From contig NC_088799.1 in the NCBI RefSeq assembly GCF_011386835.1, forward strand, positions 73,613,302 to 73,677,301: DNA of 64,000 bases, read 5' to 3'. This document shows positions 23,010-34,303 of this stretch, one piece after another. The position numbers and the translations under genes are program-made. Every line of letters begins with the position of its first letter. The first letter of the stretch is position 1. The stretch comes from Chrysemys picta bellii (taxonomy: Eukaryota > Chordata > Testudines > Emydidae). A model generated the notes under the pieces. The model saw only the letters and a list, made by a program, of their open reading frames with translations. It did no database searches and had not been told where the DNA came from.

Positions 23010-26000
23010 TCAGATCATCAAACCAAAGACAAATTTTGAAGTAGGGGGAAAATGTACAAGGCATGCACTTTTCAAAAATGTAGCCTCCAACATTTATAAA
23101 ATCATATGTGGCATCAACAGAGGATAATGGTTCATCCAAATCAAATCAAAACATTACTCCATAGTTTTAAATTATAACAGGTCACATACAGGTGTATTTT
23201 CTTCTCCATTAACACTAGTGACACATATTGAAGAAGGCATAGTGGTAGCAGATAGGCCCAACCAGCACAATAATTTACTAACACTCCCTTCCCTCCCCTC
23301 CCAGACGTAAAGAGCAGTATAAGGTAAATCAGGAAGATCATTGGGCCGAGAGGAGGAAGGAAAAGGTAACAGGTATGAATAGAAAGTGTCAGTCTCTTCT
23401 CACATATGCTGGTGTAAATTAGGAGTAATTCTCATAAACTCATTGGAGTTACACCAGTGTAAAAGTGATATAAGTGAGAGGATAACCTGGCCTGTGAGTG
23501 TCTGGCCCGTAACTGTCTGCTTTCCCTTCTAATTTGTTAAAAGTAAAATAGACAGAAACTCCAGTGAAGTAACTTTATCTTTTTTTCTTTGGCTGTGGAT
23601 AGCTTATGACCAGCTGGCAAAAATAATTTGAAATATTCCTATTATTTTCCCCCAAAAAAGTTTCCTTACATCAAGTTAGCAAGCTGAATGGAGTGATAAA
23701 TTGTTTGTACTGATTTGCTTTCATTCTCACTGTGATAGATCATATTTGCAAAGTTTCTACTTAGAATAGGCTGCCCATAGCAGTTGGTTAATGTTTGTTT
23801 TTATTTTTGTTTTTGTTTGATAAGATAGAAAGGGATTGCCCCCGTAGGTGTTTGCAGCAGGCTTCCATAATCAGGCATTAGAATTTTTTAGAAGACTTAT
23901 GCATGTGAAAGCTTTTTACATAGAAATGTGTAATGGTAAAATCAGCTGTAGCATATCATAAAACAGCTAGCTACTTTTTTGGCCCAGGTCATTTTCAGCT
24001 CTGCTCACATATAAGGATTTCATTTAAAAAAATTGAGCTGATCCAGTGGAATCACAGTCTGTTATAACAGTAGCTATATTGCACACAACAGGAGAATGGT
24101 CTAGGTCCAGTCATGGCCATGTTCCCTTTTGTAGTACAGAGCCACACTGTAGTTATGTGGTCTGGCTTTTGTTCCACACATGCAAATTATTTCACATTTC
24201 TCAAGAAAAAACCTGTACCCCCACTGTGCTGACACCAAACTCTGACCTTTGTTCAGGGGGAAGACTCAGTGAACCCCTTCCCTAGGTCCTTACATGCTTG
24301 TACAATGCCTTCCCGACTACGCACAGCGGACTGATGGAGGTATCTCCATGACTGACTAACCTTTGCTTCTGAAGACAGGGCCTGATGTGGAACTGATCAA
24401 CACAGCAGCAACAAGTGTCTGTGTAATGTGACACACTGGGCACTCTAAGTAAAACCATTGCTATTTATTATTTTGTGCCACACGTTCTTGTATAACTGTA
24501 GACTGAGATTTCATATGATGAAATAATGAGGGCCTGAATGAAATGATAATGTTAATTCACACTGATAATGTGAATTGACGCTCATAACAGCCAAAATTTC
24601 CCTTCCCACACACCACACTATTGTGGTGTGCCTCAATTGTCAGCTTCCTTCCCTCTAGTCCAGATATGGATATATATTTAGCAATCAGCTGATTCCTACA
24701 TTTTATTGGTGAAATACACAAATTAATTTGAGTTCATTCAGGTTCAAACACACTTTATGGGGCAGACTGGGGTCCCCAATGGTACTCCTTTGTTCTGCCT
24801 GACTGGACATCCAAAGTGTGGATGAATCTGTAGGTGGCATCAAGCTAGCTTCATAATTCTCCAACTCAGTACCCTGATGTGGGAGATACTCTACTTCCAA
24901 AGTATGGGACCGGTCATGGCCAAAGTACTGCAGCACTCCAGCTGCTCACCCTGTCCTCTTAGTCAGTGTGTCAGAGAAGCATAAGGAGGTGTGGAGTGAA
25001 AGGGACATAATCTAAACTACTGTCCTTGCAAAAATAATTTTCACAGGTGCCCTATCTATGGAGAGAGAGCTAGCTCAATAGCAGGTTTATCTCATTCCTT
25101 TTCTCCTTAATATAGTAGTTCTGTTAAGGAAGAGGGATAAAGGCAGATACTTCAATTATAATCCTTGCTCTTCTTAGAGGAAAGCACAGTGGGCCATACT
25201 GTGCCAATAGTTTTTAAGAATTCCCTAATTCTGCTTAAAACTGGATGTCACAATATAATCCAGTATTTGGAAAAACAGCCTCAGTTCTTCTATCCAGTAT
25301 GCATGCACAATTCCCGTAGACGTCAGTGGGAATTGCATGGGCTATTTGATGGCAGAATTGGCCCCATAAATGATGGTATCTCTACTATTGGGTGACTCAG
25401 TCATCATCCGCCACAAAGATATCTTCCTATACAAAGTACCAACAATGGAAAGAAATATGAAAGGACAGCATTCACATTTAATGTAGGGAACAAATAGCCT
25501 ATCGTTTCTAAAGACAGCTAAAAGATTGATGCAGTCCTTGAGGCGATATCAAAAGCAGCATTGATTTCAAGATCTTTAAGCAGCAAATCATAGCTCACCA
25601 TTATCTAAAAACAGTTAACAAAAATTGCTAGTAGCAAATATAGGGTTCGCCATTTTAATCAAATCATTCTTACTATTTATTTCCTCCAATACTTCTAAAG
25701 CTATGAATTTCTAGTACTTAATTTCCTTGTATTCTCTTGCAATTTCTCTATTTTTTATAAATTATGTTAATTGGTAACTGAACCTTTACTGTTGAAGTCT
25801 GAGCTTAATCACTTCACGTTTTCATATTTGTCAATTGTTTGACAAATTAATGAAAAGTTAACTATGAAATAAATTGGAAAAAGAGGAACAGGCAGGCTAG
25901 AGGTCATCCTGAAGCATAGGGCAGAGTTTATTGCATTTCAAACACAATGCAAGAAGCTTTCAGTAGCATGCTTGCTGTAATTAAACATAGGATATAGTGT

Positions 26001-26670
26001 TGTAATTAGGGAGGAGGGGGGGGAAAAGCAGAGTTGTCTTTATCCAATGTGACATTAAAATAAGACATAAAAAATAAAATGCTTGAGGCTCAGCTAACAC
26101 CAAAAAGAATTTAAAGATATTGTTAGATTATTCAATCATTTTTTCAGCTAATAGCCTATTTCATAGTCATATAACAAGCACTGTTTCATAGGAATATTCT
26201 TTTAAAAATTCTGACAGCAGTAATTTTTTTAAAAGTACTTAAATTATTATTTCATGGTTGCTCATCAAGAAAAATGTCACATATTTTGTATATTTATCAT
26301 ATGATTCTTGTATAAGAAGAGTGAGAGAAGTAGAACAGAATTAAACAGGGAAATAGGCTCCTGTGCTACTTAAGAAAATCGTGCAATTTGCCTTTCAACT
26401 GGAAATTTAACAGCAAATTGAGAAGAGTTAAAGTGATGCAATGCATACATTTGTTAACATAAAAATTTGAGACTACAGTAATAAGACCCAATCCTTGCTA
26501 CATAATGATTCCTGAGTCAAATACTTAAGACGTGATGTTCCATAATCCCTATTACCTGTGTCATTGAATTTCAAATTTAAAGAGCTTTGTATCTGTACTC
26601 CAGAGCAGCATCACCTTTTGCTGTATTTTGTCCTATTTGCATATATGGGCTATGCTAGTATTTGACAAGA

Positions 26671-26689
26671 ATATATATATATATATATT
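26671..26689 (+). repeat. (AT)n microsatellite
   Basis: Nine and a half uninterrupted AT units. Confidence 0.9.
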
Positions 26690-27228
26690 ATAATAGTCCC
26701 AATGTTTTCTCCTCCTACATAATACATGTTGCCAAAATGCACACATCTATCTAAATTTATGTGAGTAAATATATGTATTTTAGGAATTGGGTTTCCACTT
26801 TATCCAGGAGAAAAATGGCATTATGTTGAGATCTTAGAATTGAAAGAACAGTATTCATCCTCATTTGAGCTCACATCTTTTCATATGACATTGCATACTT
26901 CTTGTACTGCTGTTTTCTATATGTATTTTACCATTCTGTGGTATTAGTTGTCCATCTAGCTTTGACTTAAACATATCATGTGTACTTTGTTTCTCAGTGC
27001 AATACCTTTCTAAAATTGAGATTAGGATCAAAAATACTAAAAGAAGGGTTGGATCCCAGTTATGAGTGATGTATTTCTATTTCTTTTTTCTTTCTCCCAC
27101 TTTATTTCCATTGTTTATGTGATGCCTATGTCTTTCTTATACATTCATAGTAAATGAATGATCCTAAAATTTACCACATAAATAAACTGAATATGCTTTT
27201 TAATTAAACATGTTCTGGATTTTTCCAA

Positions 27229-27345
27229 CATTCTTTTTTAAAATGTTCATCAAAATGCAAACGTATGATGTCCCAGTATCCTAGATGAATTAACCCTGTA
27301 AAATATTTTGGGATACTTTATATAAAAATGCTAAAAATGCTCTTC
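27229..27345 (+). repeat. Short dispersed motif, copy B, with LINE-like tail
   Basis: It matches 22957-23009 over about 50 bases. Downstream it has 'ttttgggatactttatataa', similar to the GGxxGGCGCTATATAAATG ends of L2-like LINEs. Assignment to a LINE 3' end is an inference. Confidence 0.45.
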
Positions 27346-27762
27346 TATTGTAGTGTTTAGAATTTGTAAATGTATTTGTTTATTCTATACTTTGAGTCCA
27401 ATATACCCAGTGGACTTAGATAATAGCAAATGCTTTTTGTAGGGTGTGGTGGAGTACATCCTAAATTTCCTAAATCTCAATTTATAGTCTCAGCAATGAA
27501 TATTGGAAATCTATATTTCACACTCTAACTTGCCCCATCACTATGACTTCCTTGGATAGCAGTGATATAAATACCACTGGAAAAGTGCCTATTGTAGTTT
27601 CTGGTTGTGCTCTCACTTTTTCTCATTGCCATTGTATCTACCTTTCAATAAGAGAGTCTCAGCAATGCTAAAATATGAATGTTTCTGGTCTGTATTATTG
27701 TATTAGTCTGGTCCACTCCCAAATTCGGTGCCTCTAAAACTAAATTCATAACCACTCTACTG

Positions 27763-29002
27763 TAGGGTTACCATATTTCCACAAACAAAAAAGAGGACAC
27801 TGGGGGCGGGGGGGAAGCCCCGCCCTAGCCCCGCCCCGCCCCATCCACTCCCTCCCACTTCCCACCCCCTGACTGCTCCCCTCAGAACCCCAACCCCCCC
27901 TGCTTCTTGTCCCCTGACTGTCCCCTGCTGAGAACCCCCTACCCTAACTGTCCCCCCCCAGGACCCTACCTGTCCCCTGACTGCCCTGACCCTTATCCAC
28001 TCGCATGGGTGGCAGGGTTGTAGAAATTTTGGTGGTGCCCAGAACCCCCCACCCCACCTGCCTAAGGCTCTGGGAGGGGGGTTGGGTGGGGGGAGGAGGT
28101 CTGGGGTGCAGGTCCTGGGCTGGGGATTAGGGTGCAGGAGGTGTGCAGGTTCTGGGATAGAGTTTGGGTGCTGGGTGCAGGCTCCGGGCTGGGGCAGGGG
28201 GTGGGTGTGCAGGAGGGGGTGAGGGGTGCAGGCTCTGGGATGGAGTTTGGGGGTGAGAGGCGGTGCAAAGGGAGGGGTTGCAGGCTTTAGGAGGAAGTTT
28301 GAGGGCAGGAGGGGGTGTGTGGGAAGAGGGAGGGGGATTGGGAGGGAGTTTGGGGATAGGAGGGGATGCAGGGGTGAGGGCTGTGGGTCTGGGGATGAGG
28401 GGTTCATGATGCAGGAGGGGGCTCAGGGATGGAGCAGAGGATTAGGGTGTGTGGGGATGAAGGCTGGGGGGGTTGGGGGGTTGGAGAGGCTCAGGGCTAG
28501 GGTGGAAGGGCAGGGTAAGGGCAGCCTGTCTTCCCATTAGTGGATGGGGGCACTAGGACCCGGGGGCAGCAGACAGCAGTTGTCTGCGTGTACTGCCAGA
28601 GCCAGCACAGCAGACAAGGGAGAGGCAGACAGGGACGGGGGGGACCCACGGAGGGGGGGTGGCAGGTGGAGGCTGGGGACCCATCCAACACTCCCCCACT
28701 CCCTGACTGCCCCCCTCCCCCACTCCTCTTACCATTCTGGCTCCACGTGGGTCGGTTTGTGTGTTACACAGGACTACAGAGAGAGGGAGGGGGGAGCAGG
28801 GGAGGGCTCTGGCTGCTGGAGGCCAATGGGAGTGGGTCAATCGGCCTAGCCGCCCAATCAGCAGCCACACTCTGCATGGAAGGGAGGCGAGGGAGAAAAA
28901 AACCCCAGACATTTTAACCTTGTTACCAATTCCTCCCGGACGGCTATTTAGAGACGCAAAAGCCGGACATGTCCGGGGAAATACGGACGGATGGTAACCC
29001 TA
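27763..29002. mobile_element. Non-autonomous hAT-type element, GC-rich, with perfect 8-bp TSD
   Basis: The 1240-bp unit has inverted ends 'tagggttaccat' and 'atggtaacccta'. It is flanked by the identical octamer 'ctctactg' (27755-27762 and 29003-29010), the hallmark of hAT insertion. The interior is very G-rich on the plus strand, with imperfect repeats around 'ggtgcaggctctggg' between about 28090 and 28520. The long frames on both strands are low-complexity and look incidental, so I call no transposase. Confidence 0.9.
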
Positions 29003-29322
29003 CTCTACTGTCCTAATCCCATAGGCTCACAATCTCAGGCCATGTCTACACTGCAAACTTCAGTCAACACAAGTTACATTAGCATACGCTGCTGAAGTTA
29101 GTAAATCATTTGTGCTCATACATACTTGGCTGCTTGCATCAGCACCGTGCATACTTACCGGTAGTGTTTGTGTTGATGCAAAGTATGGTGGCTAGCTGTA
29201 CACCAGCCCTGTGGTTCTGACAGAGCAGTGTGTATGAAGCTGTAGTTTTTCTTGCTGTCTCCCACTGTGGAGTGGTTGGGGTAGGAACGAGGCCTGTGAA
29301 GCCACGTGAAATGCTGAGGGGT

Positions 29323-29517
29323 TTAGGGAGATGCAAGCATGGTGTTCTCCAAGGATTGCAAAGGGTAGGGGGTCTGGGACTTCTGAACCTGTACATCAGC
29401 CAGGGTCTGCAGCATTGTTTGCTGCCTGAGAAGACATATTATATCCTGGAGTGTCTGCTTCTCCTTTCTCAGGCCTTTCCTCCTGTCCGTTCTCTCCTTC
29501 TTCATGCTGTCTGCCAT
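29323..29517 (-). pseudogene. Harbinger helper-protein C-terminal remnant
   Basis: The 64-residue frame starts 'MADSMKKERTDRRKGLRKEK' and continues 'DIICLLRQQTMLQTLADVQ'. It looks like the charged coiled-coil tail of Myb/SANT-like proteins encoded by Harbinger elements in reptiles. Assignment is by resemblance only. Confidence 0.5.
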
Positions 29518-30430
29518 GCTGGGCCTCCAGATCCTTTGTTCTTGGTCCAGTGCAGCACTGGCTTGCAGAATTTTGCTGAATGTGTCCTCCCTAGTGCTCT
29601 TATTCCTCCTCCTCCTCCTCCTCCTCTTCAGGGTGGGGAAGGGGTATCAGCTGCTGATAAAAATGGACTGACGTATCATTGGATTACAGTCACAACAGAA
29701 AGGGAAAGATAAGTTTCAAAACTCCCTTCCCTTATTAGCATAAAAACATGCTTATTCATACTTTAGCTTTGGAGTACCTCTGCACAGCATCAATTCCCAG
29801 CCCCAGCCATGGTGAGCACACCCAAGAGGGTGAAGGCATTTCAGTCACATAAAACAATAGAATTTCAGTCCTTATTCCATGGGTATGAGTAAAGGGCAAT
29901 AGCACTGAATATGTAGTTGTGATTTTAGCTATCATACTCCTGAGGGTGACCCTCCCTCAAGACCTGTGTGCCACTAGCCCGTTTACTGCAGTGCTGCCAG
30001 CCAAAGTCATTGTGGAGTGGCGTTGGGAAGTGTCCTCCTGTAGAGGAAGAAATAAGCCACCCAACCCTAAAAATCTTTGGGACAGGATTGCAGAGTATCT
30101 CCATAAAAGTTTCACTATGGTGTCTCAGGAGAATACAAGGAACATCCCTATGTACATGAACAAACTGCTCTGCATTCCCCCTATCTTCACCTAACCCAAC
30201 AGGGGAATGAAAAGCAGATAACTCTAATCCTGTTTGTTTTACCTCTACCTTTTCTCATATGAGTAAAACAATGAAAACTCTGTACCTGTGTCTTGTTAAT
30301 CTGGGGCAGGGCTGAGCTCCATCTTTAAACATTGTAAGGAAAAATGCATACACAGTTACCTGAGGTCTCTTCCCCTTCCTCAGGCTCATATGTGCTCGTC
30401 TGATGGGACGGGCTGTGCAGTGGCCGAGTC

Positions 30431-30960
30431 TCAAAAAGGTTTGGGCTCATAGCATAACAAGATCCGCTTGCTGCATCTGCTCTCCCCTCCTCCTCCTTGC
30501 TGCTCATGACAGGGGTCTCTTTTCTGGCTCCTTTGAGATATCCATAGTGGCCTGTGGGGTGCTGGTGGGGTTTCTGCCAAGAATTGCATGCAGCTTGTTA
30601 TAAAAATGGCAAGTCTGTGGTTCAGCATCAGATCAATTGTTGGCCTCCCAGGCCTTGTGGTATGCCTGTTGCAGTTCCTTTTCTTCCACAAGGCACTGCT
30701 GCTGATCTCTGTCACAGCATCCCCCATGTAATCTTTTTATAGATGTCCATATATCTGAGACTGCTTGCAAAGCCTCTTATACCCACATGCCCTGGAGATC
30801 CAAAAATTGCTGTCTACTCCAGGAAGGACTGTGTCTAGAATGTTGAGCCATCATGGTCAGCTGGGCAGTTGCACACAACAAGGGAAAGTTGCTAGGTGTG
30901 TTTACCAAGCTGGATAAATAGAAGAAGGCATTTCAAACATATGGGGATGGCTTTCAGTCT
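30431..30960 (-). pseudogene. Myb/SANT-like DNA-binding domain remnant
   Basis: In broken minus-strand frames I read 'SQIYGHL' near 30745 and, at 30431-30727, 'PTIDLMLNHRLAIF'. These parallel the '..IYxxISxxM..', 'K..LRxAY' and 'FYxELHAILG' blocks of Myb/SANT-like domains. Stops interrupt the upstream half. In autonomous elements this protein helps target the transposase to DNA; this copy is dead. Confidence 0.5.
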
Positions 30961-31707
30961 CCATGGCCCCTTAGCAGTGGAGTTCACATTGGAAATAGAG
31001 TGGTCACTGTGGCAGGGAACAGGGTATCATGGGACAGCTGTTGGAGGACAGTTAGGGTTGACACTCACACGTCGTCAACTTCAGTAGGTCAATCGTAGCT
31101 CAACACCATTCAAGGAGGTGCTTTTACTGCATTCCTGTGACATGGCACTTACATTGGTCGGAGACAAATTTGAGTGCAGACGTGCACAAATAGGTCAACA
31201 GAAGGTGACTTACATTGACCTAACTTTGTAATGTAGACCAGGTCTCAGTATCATTTTCTTTCGTCTCTGTCTTTTACCATGTCCATTTCTCCCTTTCTTT
31301 CTCTTGTATCAGCATCATCCAACCTTTCCTCATTACCTCTACTTGAGAAAACCTCGTTCAACGGCTGATCACTTTTACCTACATTATTGTAATCTTTCCC
31401 GCTCTAGTCTCCCTGCTCCTTACCCAAACTCTGCAAAGAATCCATAGATTCATAGCTTCTAGGACTGGAAGGGACCTTGAGAGATCATCAAATCCAGTCC
31501 CCTGCCCTCATGGCAGGACCAAATACTGTCTAGACCATCCCTGACAGACATTTATCTAACCTACTCTTAAATATCTCCAGAGACCTCCCTAGGTAAGGTA
31601 ATTTATTCCAGTGTTTAACCACTCTGACAGTTACAAACTTTTTCCTAATGTCCAACCTAAACATCCCTTGCTGCAGTTTAAGCCCATTGCTTCTTGTTCT
31701 ATCCTTA

Positions 31708-32003
31708 GGCCTAGTCTACACTTACCGGCTGGTCCGGAGGCACGCCATCGATGTTCTGGGATCGATTTATCGCGTCTGGTTAAGACGCGATAAATCGATC
31801 CCGGATCGATCCCGGAAGTGCTCACAATCGACGCCGGTACTCCAGCTCGCCGAGAGGAGTACGCGGCGTCGACGGGGGGAGACTTCCGGCCGCGTCTGGA
31901 CCGCGGTAAGTCCGGACTAAGGTACTTCGAATTCAGCTACGTTATTAACGTAGCTGAATTTGCGTACCTTAGTCCGAAGTCCGGACTAAGTGTAGACCAG
32001 CCC
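31708..32003. mobile_element. Harbinger-type MITE with three internal hairpins
   Basis: Flanked by TTA (31705-31707 and 32004-32006), with ends 'ggcctagtctacac' and 'gtgtagaccagccc'. The CR1 text is continuous across it. Inside are three palindromes: arms 'gggatcgatttatcgcgtc' (about 31758-31802), 'gtactccagctcgccgagag' ending 'gagtac' (about 31838-31862) and 'acgttattaacgt' with longer arms (about 31921-31968). Noncoding and CpG-rich. Confidence 0.9.
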
Positions 32004-32878
32004 TTAGGGGCTAAGGTGAACAAGTTTTCTCCCTCCTCCTTATGACACCCTTTTAGATACCTGAAAACTGCTATCATGTCCCCTCTAAGTCTTCTCTTTT
32101 CCAAATGAAACAAACACAATTCTTTCAGCCTTCCTTCATAGGTCATGTTCTCTAGACCTTTAATCATTCTTGTTACTCTTCTCTGGACCTTCTCCAATTT
32201 CTCCACATCTTTCTTGAAATGCAGTGCCCAGAACTGGACACAATACTCCAGTTGAGGCCTAACCAACGCAGAGTAGAATGGAAGAATGACTTCTCATGTC
32301 TTCCTCACAACACACCTGTTAATACATCCCAAAATCATGTTTGCTTTTTTTGCAACAACATCACACTGTTGACTCATATTTAGCTTGTGGTACACTATAA
32401 CCCCTAGATCCCCTTCTGCCGTACTCCTTACTAGACAGTCTCTTCCCATTCTGTATGTGTGAAACTGATTGTTCCTTCCTAAGTGGAGCACTCTGCATTT
32501 GTCTTTGTTAAACTTCCTCCTATTTACCTCAGACCATTTCTCCAATTTGTCCAGATCATTTTGAATTATGACCCTATCCTCCAAAGCAGTTGCAATCCCT
32601 CCCAGTTTGGTATCATCTGCAAACTTAATAAGCGTACTTTCTATGCCAATATCTAAGTCGTTGATGAAGATATTGAACAGAGCTGGTCCCAAAACAGACC
32701 CCTGCGGAACCCCACTTGTTATACCTTTCCAGCAGGATTGAACCATTAATAACTACTCACTGAGTATGGTTATCCAGCCAGTTATGCACCCACATTATAG
32801 TAGCCCCATCTAAGTTATATTTGCCTAGTTTGTCGATAAGAATATCATGCGAGACCGTATCAAATGCCTTACTAAAGT

Positions 32879-32917
32879 CTGATGAAGTGGGCATTCACCC
32901 ACGAAAGCTTATGCTCC
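32879..32917 (+). ncRNA. Hammerhead-ribozyme-like core
   Basis: Read on the plus strand: CTGATGA (32879-32885), helix II 'gtggg'/'cccac' (32887-32891 and 32898-32902), GAAA (32903-32906), a tiny helix III GC-TTAT-GC (32907-32914), then TC as the U-H cleavage position. All conserved core bases of a type I hammerhead are present. CT of the core comes from the target duplication, and helix I cannot form from the flanking CR1, so this copy is probably inactive. Confidence 0.6.
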
Positions 32918-32964
32918 AATACTTCTGTTAGTCTTAAAGGTGCCACAGGACACTCTGTTGCTTT
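32881..32964 (-). mobile_element. 84-bp insert with hammerhead-like core, 12-bp TSD
   Basis: The 12-mer 'ttactaaagtct' stands on both sides (32869-32880 and 32965-32976). The CR1 frame contains it once, so the 84 bp between is an insertion. It is a short copy of the repeat at 56660-57180 and 60604-60715 ('acgaaagcttatgctcc', 'aaggtgccacagga'). I give minus orientation by analogy; it is not proven. Confidence 0.85.
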
Positions 32965-33600
32965 TTACTAAAGTCTAGGTATACCACATCCACTGCTTCT
33001 CTCTTATCCACAAGACCCGTTATCCTATCAAAGAAAGCTATCAGATTGGTTTGACATGATTTGTTCTTTACAAATCCATGCTGGCTATTCCCTATCACGT
33101 TACTACCTTCCAAGTGTTTGCAGATGATTTCCTTAATTACTTGCTCCATTATCTTCCCTGGCACAGAAGTTAAACTAACTGGTCTGTAGTTTCCTGGGTT
33201 GTTTTTATTTCCCTTTTTATAGATGGGCACTATGTTTGCCCTTTTCCAGTCTTCTGGAATCTCTCCTGTCTCCCATGATTTTCCAAAGATAATAGCTAGA
33301 GGCTCAGATACCTCTTCTATTAGCTCCTTGAGTATTCTAGGATGCATTTCATCAGGCCCTGGTGACTTGCAGGCATCTAGCTTTTCTAAGTGATTTTTAA
33401 CTTGTTCTTTTTTTATTTTATCTTCTAAACCTACCCCCTTTGCAATAGCACTCACTATATTAGGCATTCCTTCAGACTTCTCGGTGAAGACCGAAATAAA
33501 GAAGTCATTAAGCATTTCTGCCATTTCCAAGTTTCCTGTTACTTTTTCTCCCTCCTCACTGAGCAGTGGGCTTACCCTATCCTTGGTCTTCCTCTTGCTT

Positions 33601-34000
33601 CTAATGTATTGATAAAAAGTTTCCCTTTATTCCTGTAGCTAGTTTGAGCTCATTTTTTGCCTTTTCCTTTCTAATCTTGCCCCTGCATTCCTGTGTTGTT
33701 TGCCTATATTCATCCTTTGTAATCTGTCCTAGTTTCCATTTTTTATATGACTCCTTTTTATTTTTTAGATCATGCAAGATCTTGTGGTTAAGCCCAGCTG
33801 GTCTTTTGCCACATTTTCTATCTTTCCTACCCAGCGGAATAGCTTGCTCTTGGGCCCTTTGAAAAACTGCCAACTCTCCTCAGTTGTTTTTCCCCTCAAT
33901 CTTAATTCCCATGGGACCTTACCTATCAGCTCTCTGAGCTTACCAAAATCCACCTTCCCGAAATCCATTGTCTCTATTTTGCTGTACTCCCTTTTACCCT
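33601..34000 (-). pseudogene. CR1 ORF2, linker between endonuclease and RT
   Basis: The minus strand reads '[18 protein letters not shown]' (33765-33968) and '[20 protein letters not shown]' with '[20 protein letters not shown]' (33601-33873). These lie between the endonuclease and RT in CR1 ORF2. It is frameshifted and is cut from the endonuclease by the MITE at 34007-34303. Confidence 0.8.
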
Positions 34001-34006
34001 TCCTTA

Positions 34007-34303
34007 GGCCTTGGCTACACTTACCGGCAAGTTCGACGGCTGGAAATCGAACTTCTGGGTTCGACTTATCGCGTCTAGTCTGGACGCGATAAGTCGAACC
34101 CGGAAGTGCTCGCCGTCGACTGCGGTACTCCAGCTCGCCGAGAGGAGTACCGCGGAGTCGACGGGGGAGCCTGCCTGCCGAGTGTGGACCAAGGTAAGTT
34201 TGAACTAATTCGAAATAAGGTACTTCGAACTTCAGCTACGTTATTCACGTAGCTGAAGTTGCGTACCTTAGTTCGAATTAGGGGGGGTAGTGTAGACCAA
34301 GCC
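34007..34303. mobile_element. Second Harbinger-type MITE with the same hairpin layout
   Basis: Flanked by TTA (34004-34006 and 34304-34306), with ends 'ggccttggctacac' and 'gtgtagaccaagcc'. Internal palindromes match those of the 31708 copy in order: arms 'gggttcgacttatcgcgtc', the 'gtactccagctcgccgagag' block, and 'cagctacgttattcacgtag'. It inserted in the ORF2 linker of the CR1. Confidence 0.9.

Larger units (their letters stand above)
22231..27762. other. No gene recognised; 5.5 kb, mostly AT-rich
   Basis: I find no exon-like frame, terminal repeat or RNA gene. It contains one member of a two-copy 50-bp motif at each end (22957-23009 and 27229-27284) and an (AT)n run at 26671-26689. Part of 24040-24450 has LTR-like composition but no definable ends. 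Confidence 0.45.
29038..31244 (-). mobile_element. PIF/Harbinger-like element with Myb/SANT-type protein remnants
   Basis: Inverted ends are 'ggccatgtctaca' and 'tgtagaccaggtc', with TCA on both sides (29035-29037 and 31245-31247), fitting the 3-bp Harbinger target. The same 'gtctaca' ends occur on the MITEs at 31708 and 34007. The minus strand holds pieces of the Myb/SANT-like helper protein, not the DDE transposase. A (CCT)n run lies at 29605-29626. The element starts only 28 bp after the second target duplication of the hAT element at 27763-29002. Confidence 0.7.
32007..33530 (-). pseudogene. CR1 ORF2, reverse transcriptase domain
   Basis: From the N-terminal side: '[20 protein letters not shown]' (33381-33322), '[20 protein letters not shown]', '[10 protein letters not shown]', then at 32294-32746 'GVPQGSVLGPALFNIFINDL' and 'FADDTKLGG' (the catalytic Asp pair is intact). 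After it come '[13 protein letters not shown]' and the C-terminal '(M)[13 protein letters not shown]'. A break at about 32750-32990 contains the 84-bp insert and a stop. The domain makes cDNA at the nicked target in active CR1s. Confidence 0.9.

Noticed and set aside
27757..28407. 216-codon minus-strand open frame
   Set aside because: Pro/Leu-rich low-complexity product of the G-rich repeat in the hAT element; no domain, and overlapping frames on both strands are equally open.
29230..29712. 160-codon plus-strand frame
   Set aside because: Antisense to the Harbinger helper-protein remnant; contains a CCT microsatellite.
32294..32746. Intact reverse transcriptase gene
   Set aside because: The catalytic motif is present, but the frame is cut by a stop, an insert and a MITE; it is part of a dead CR1.
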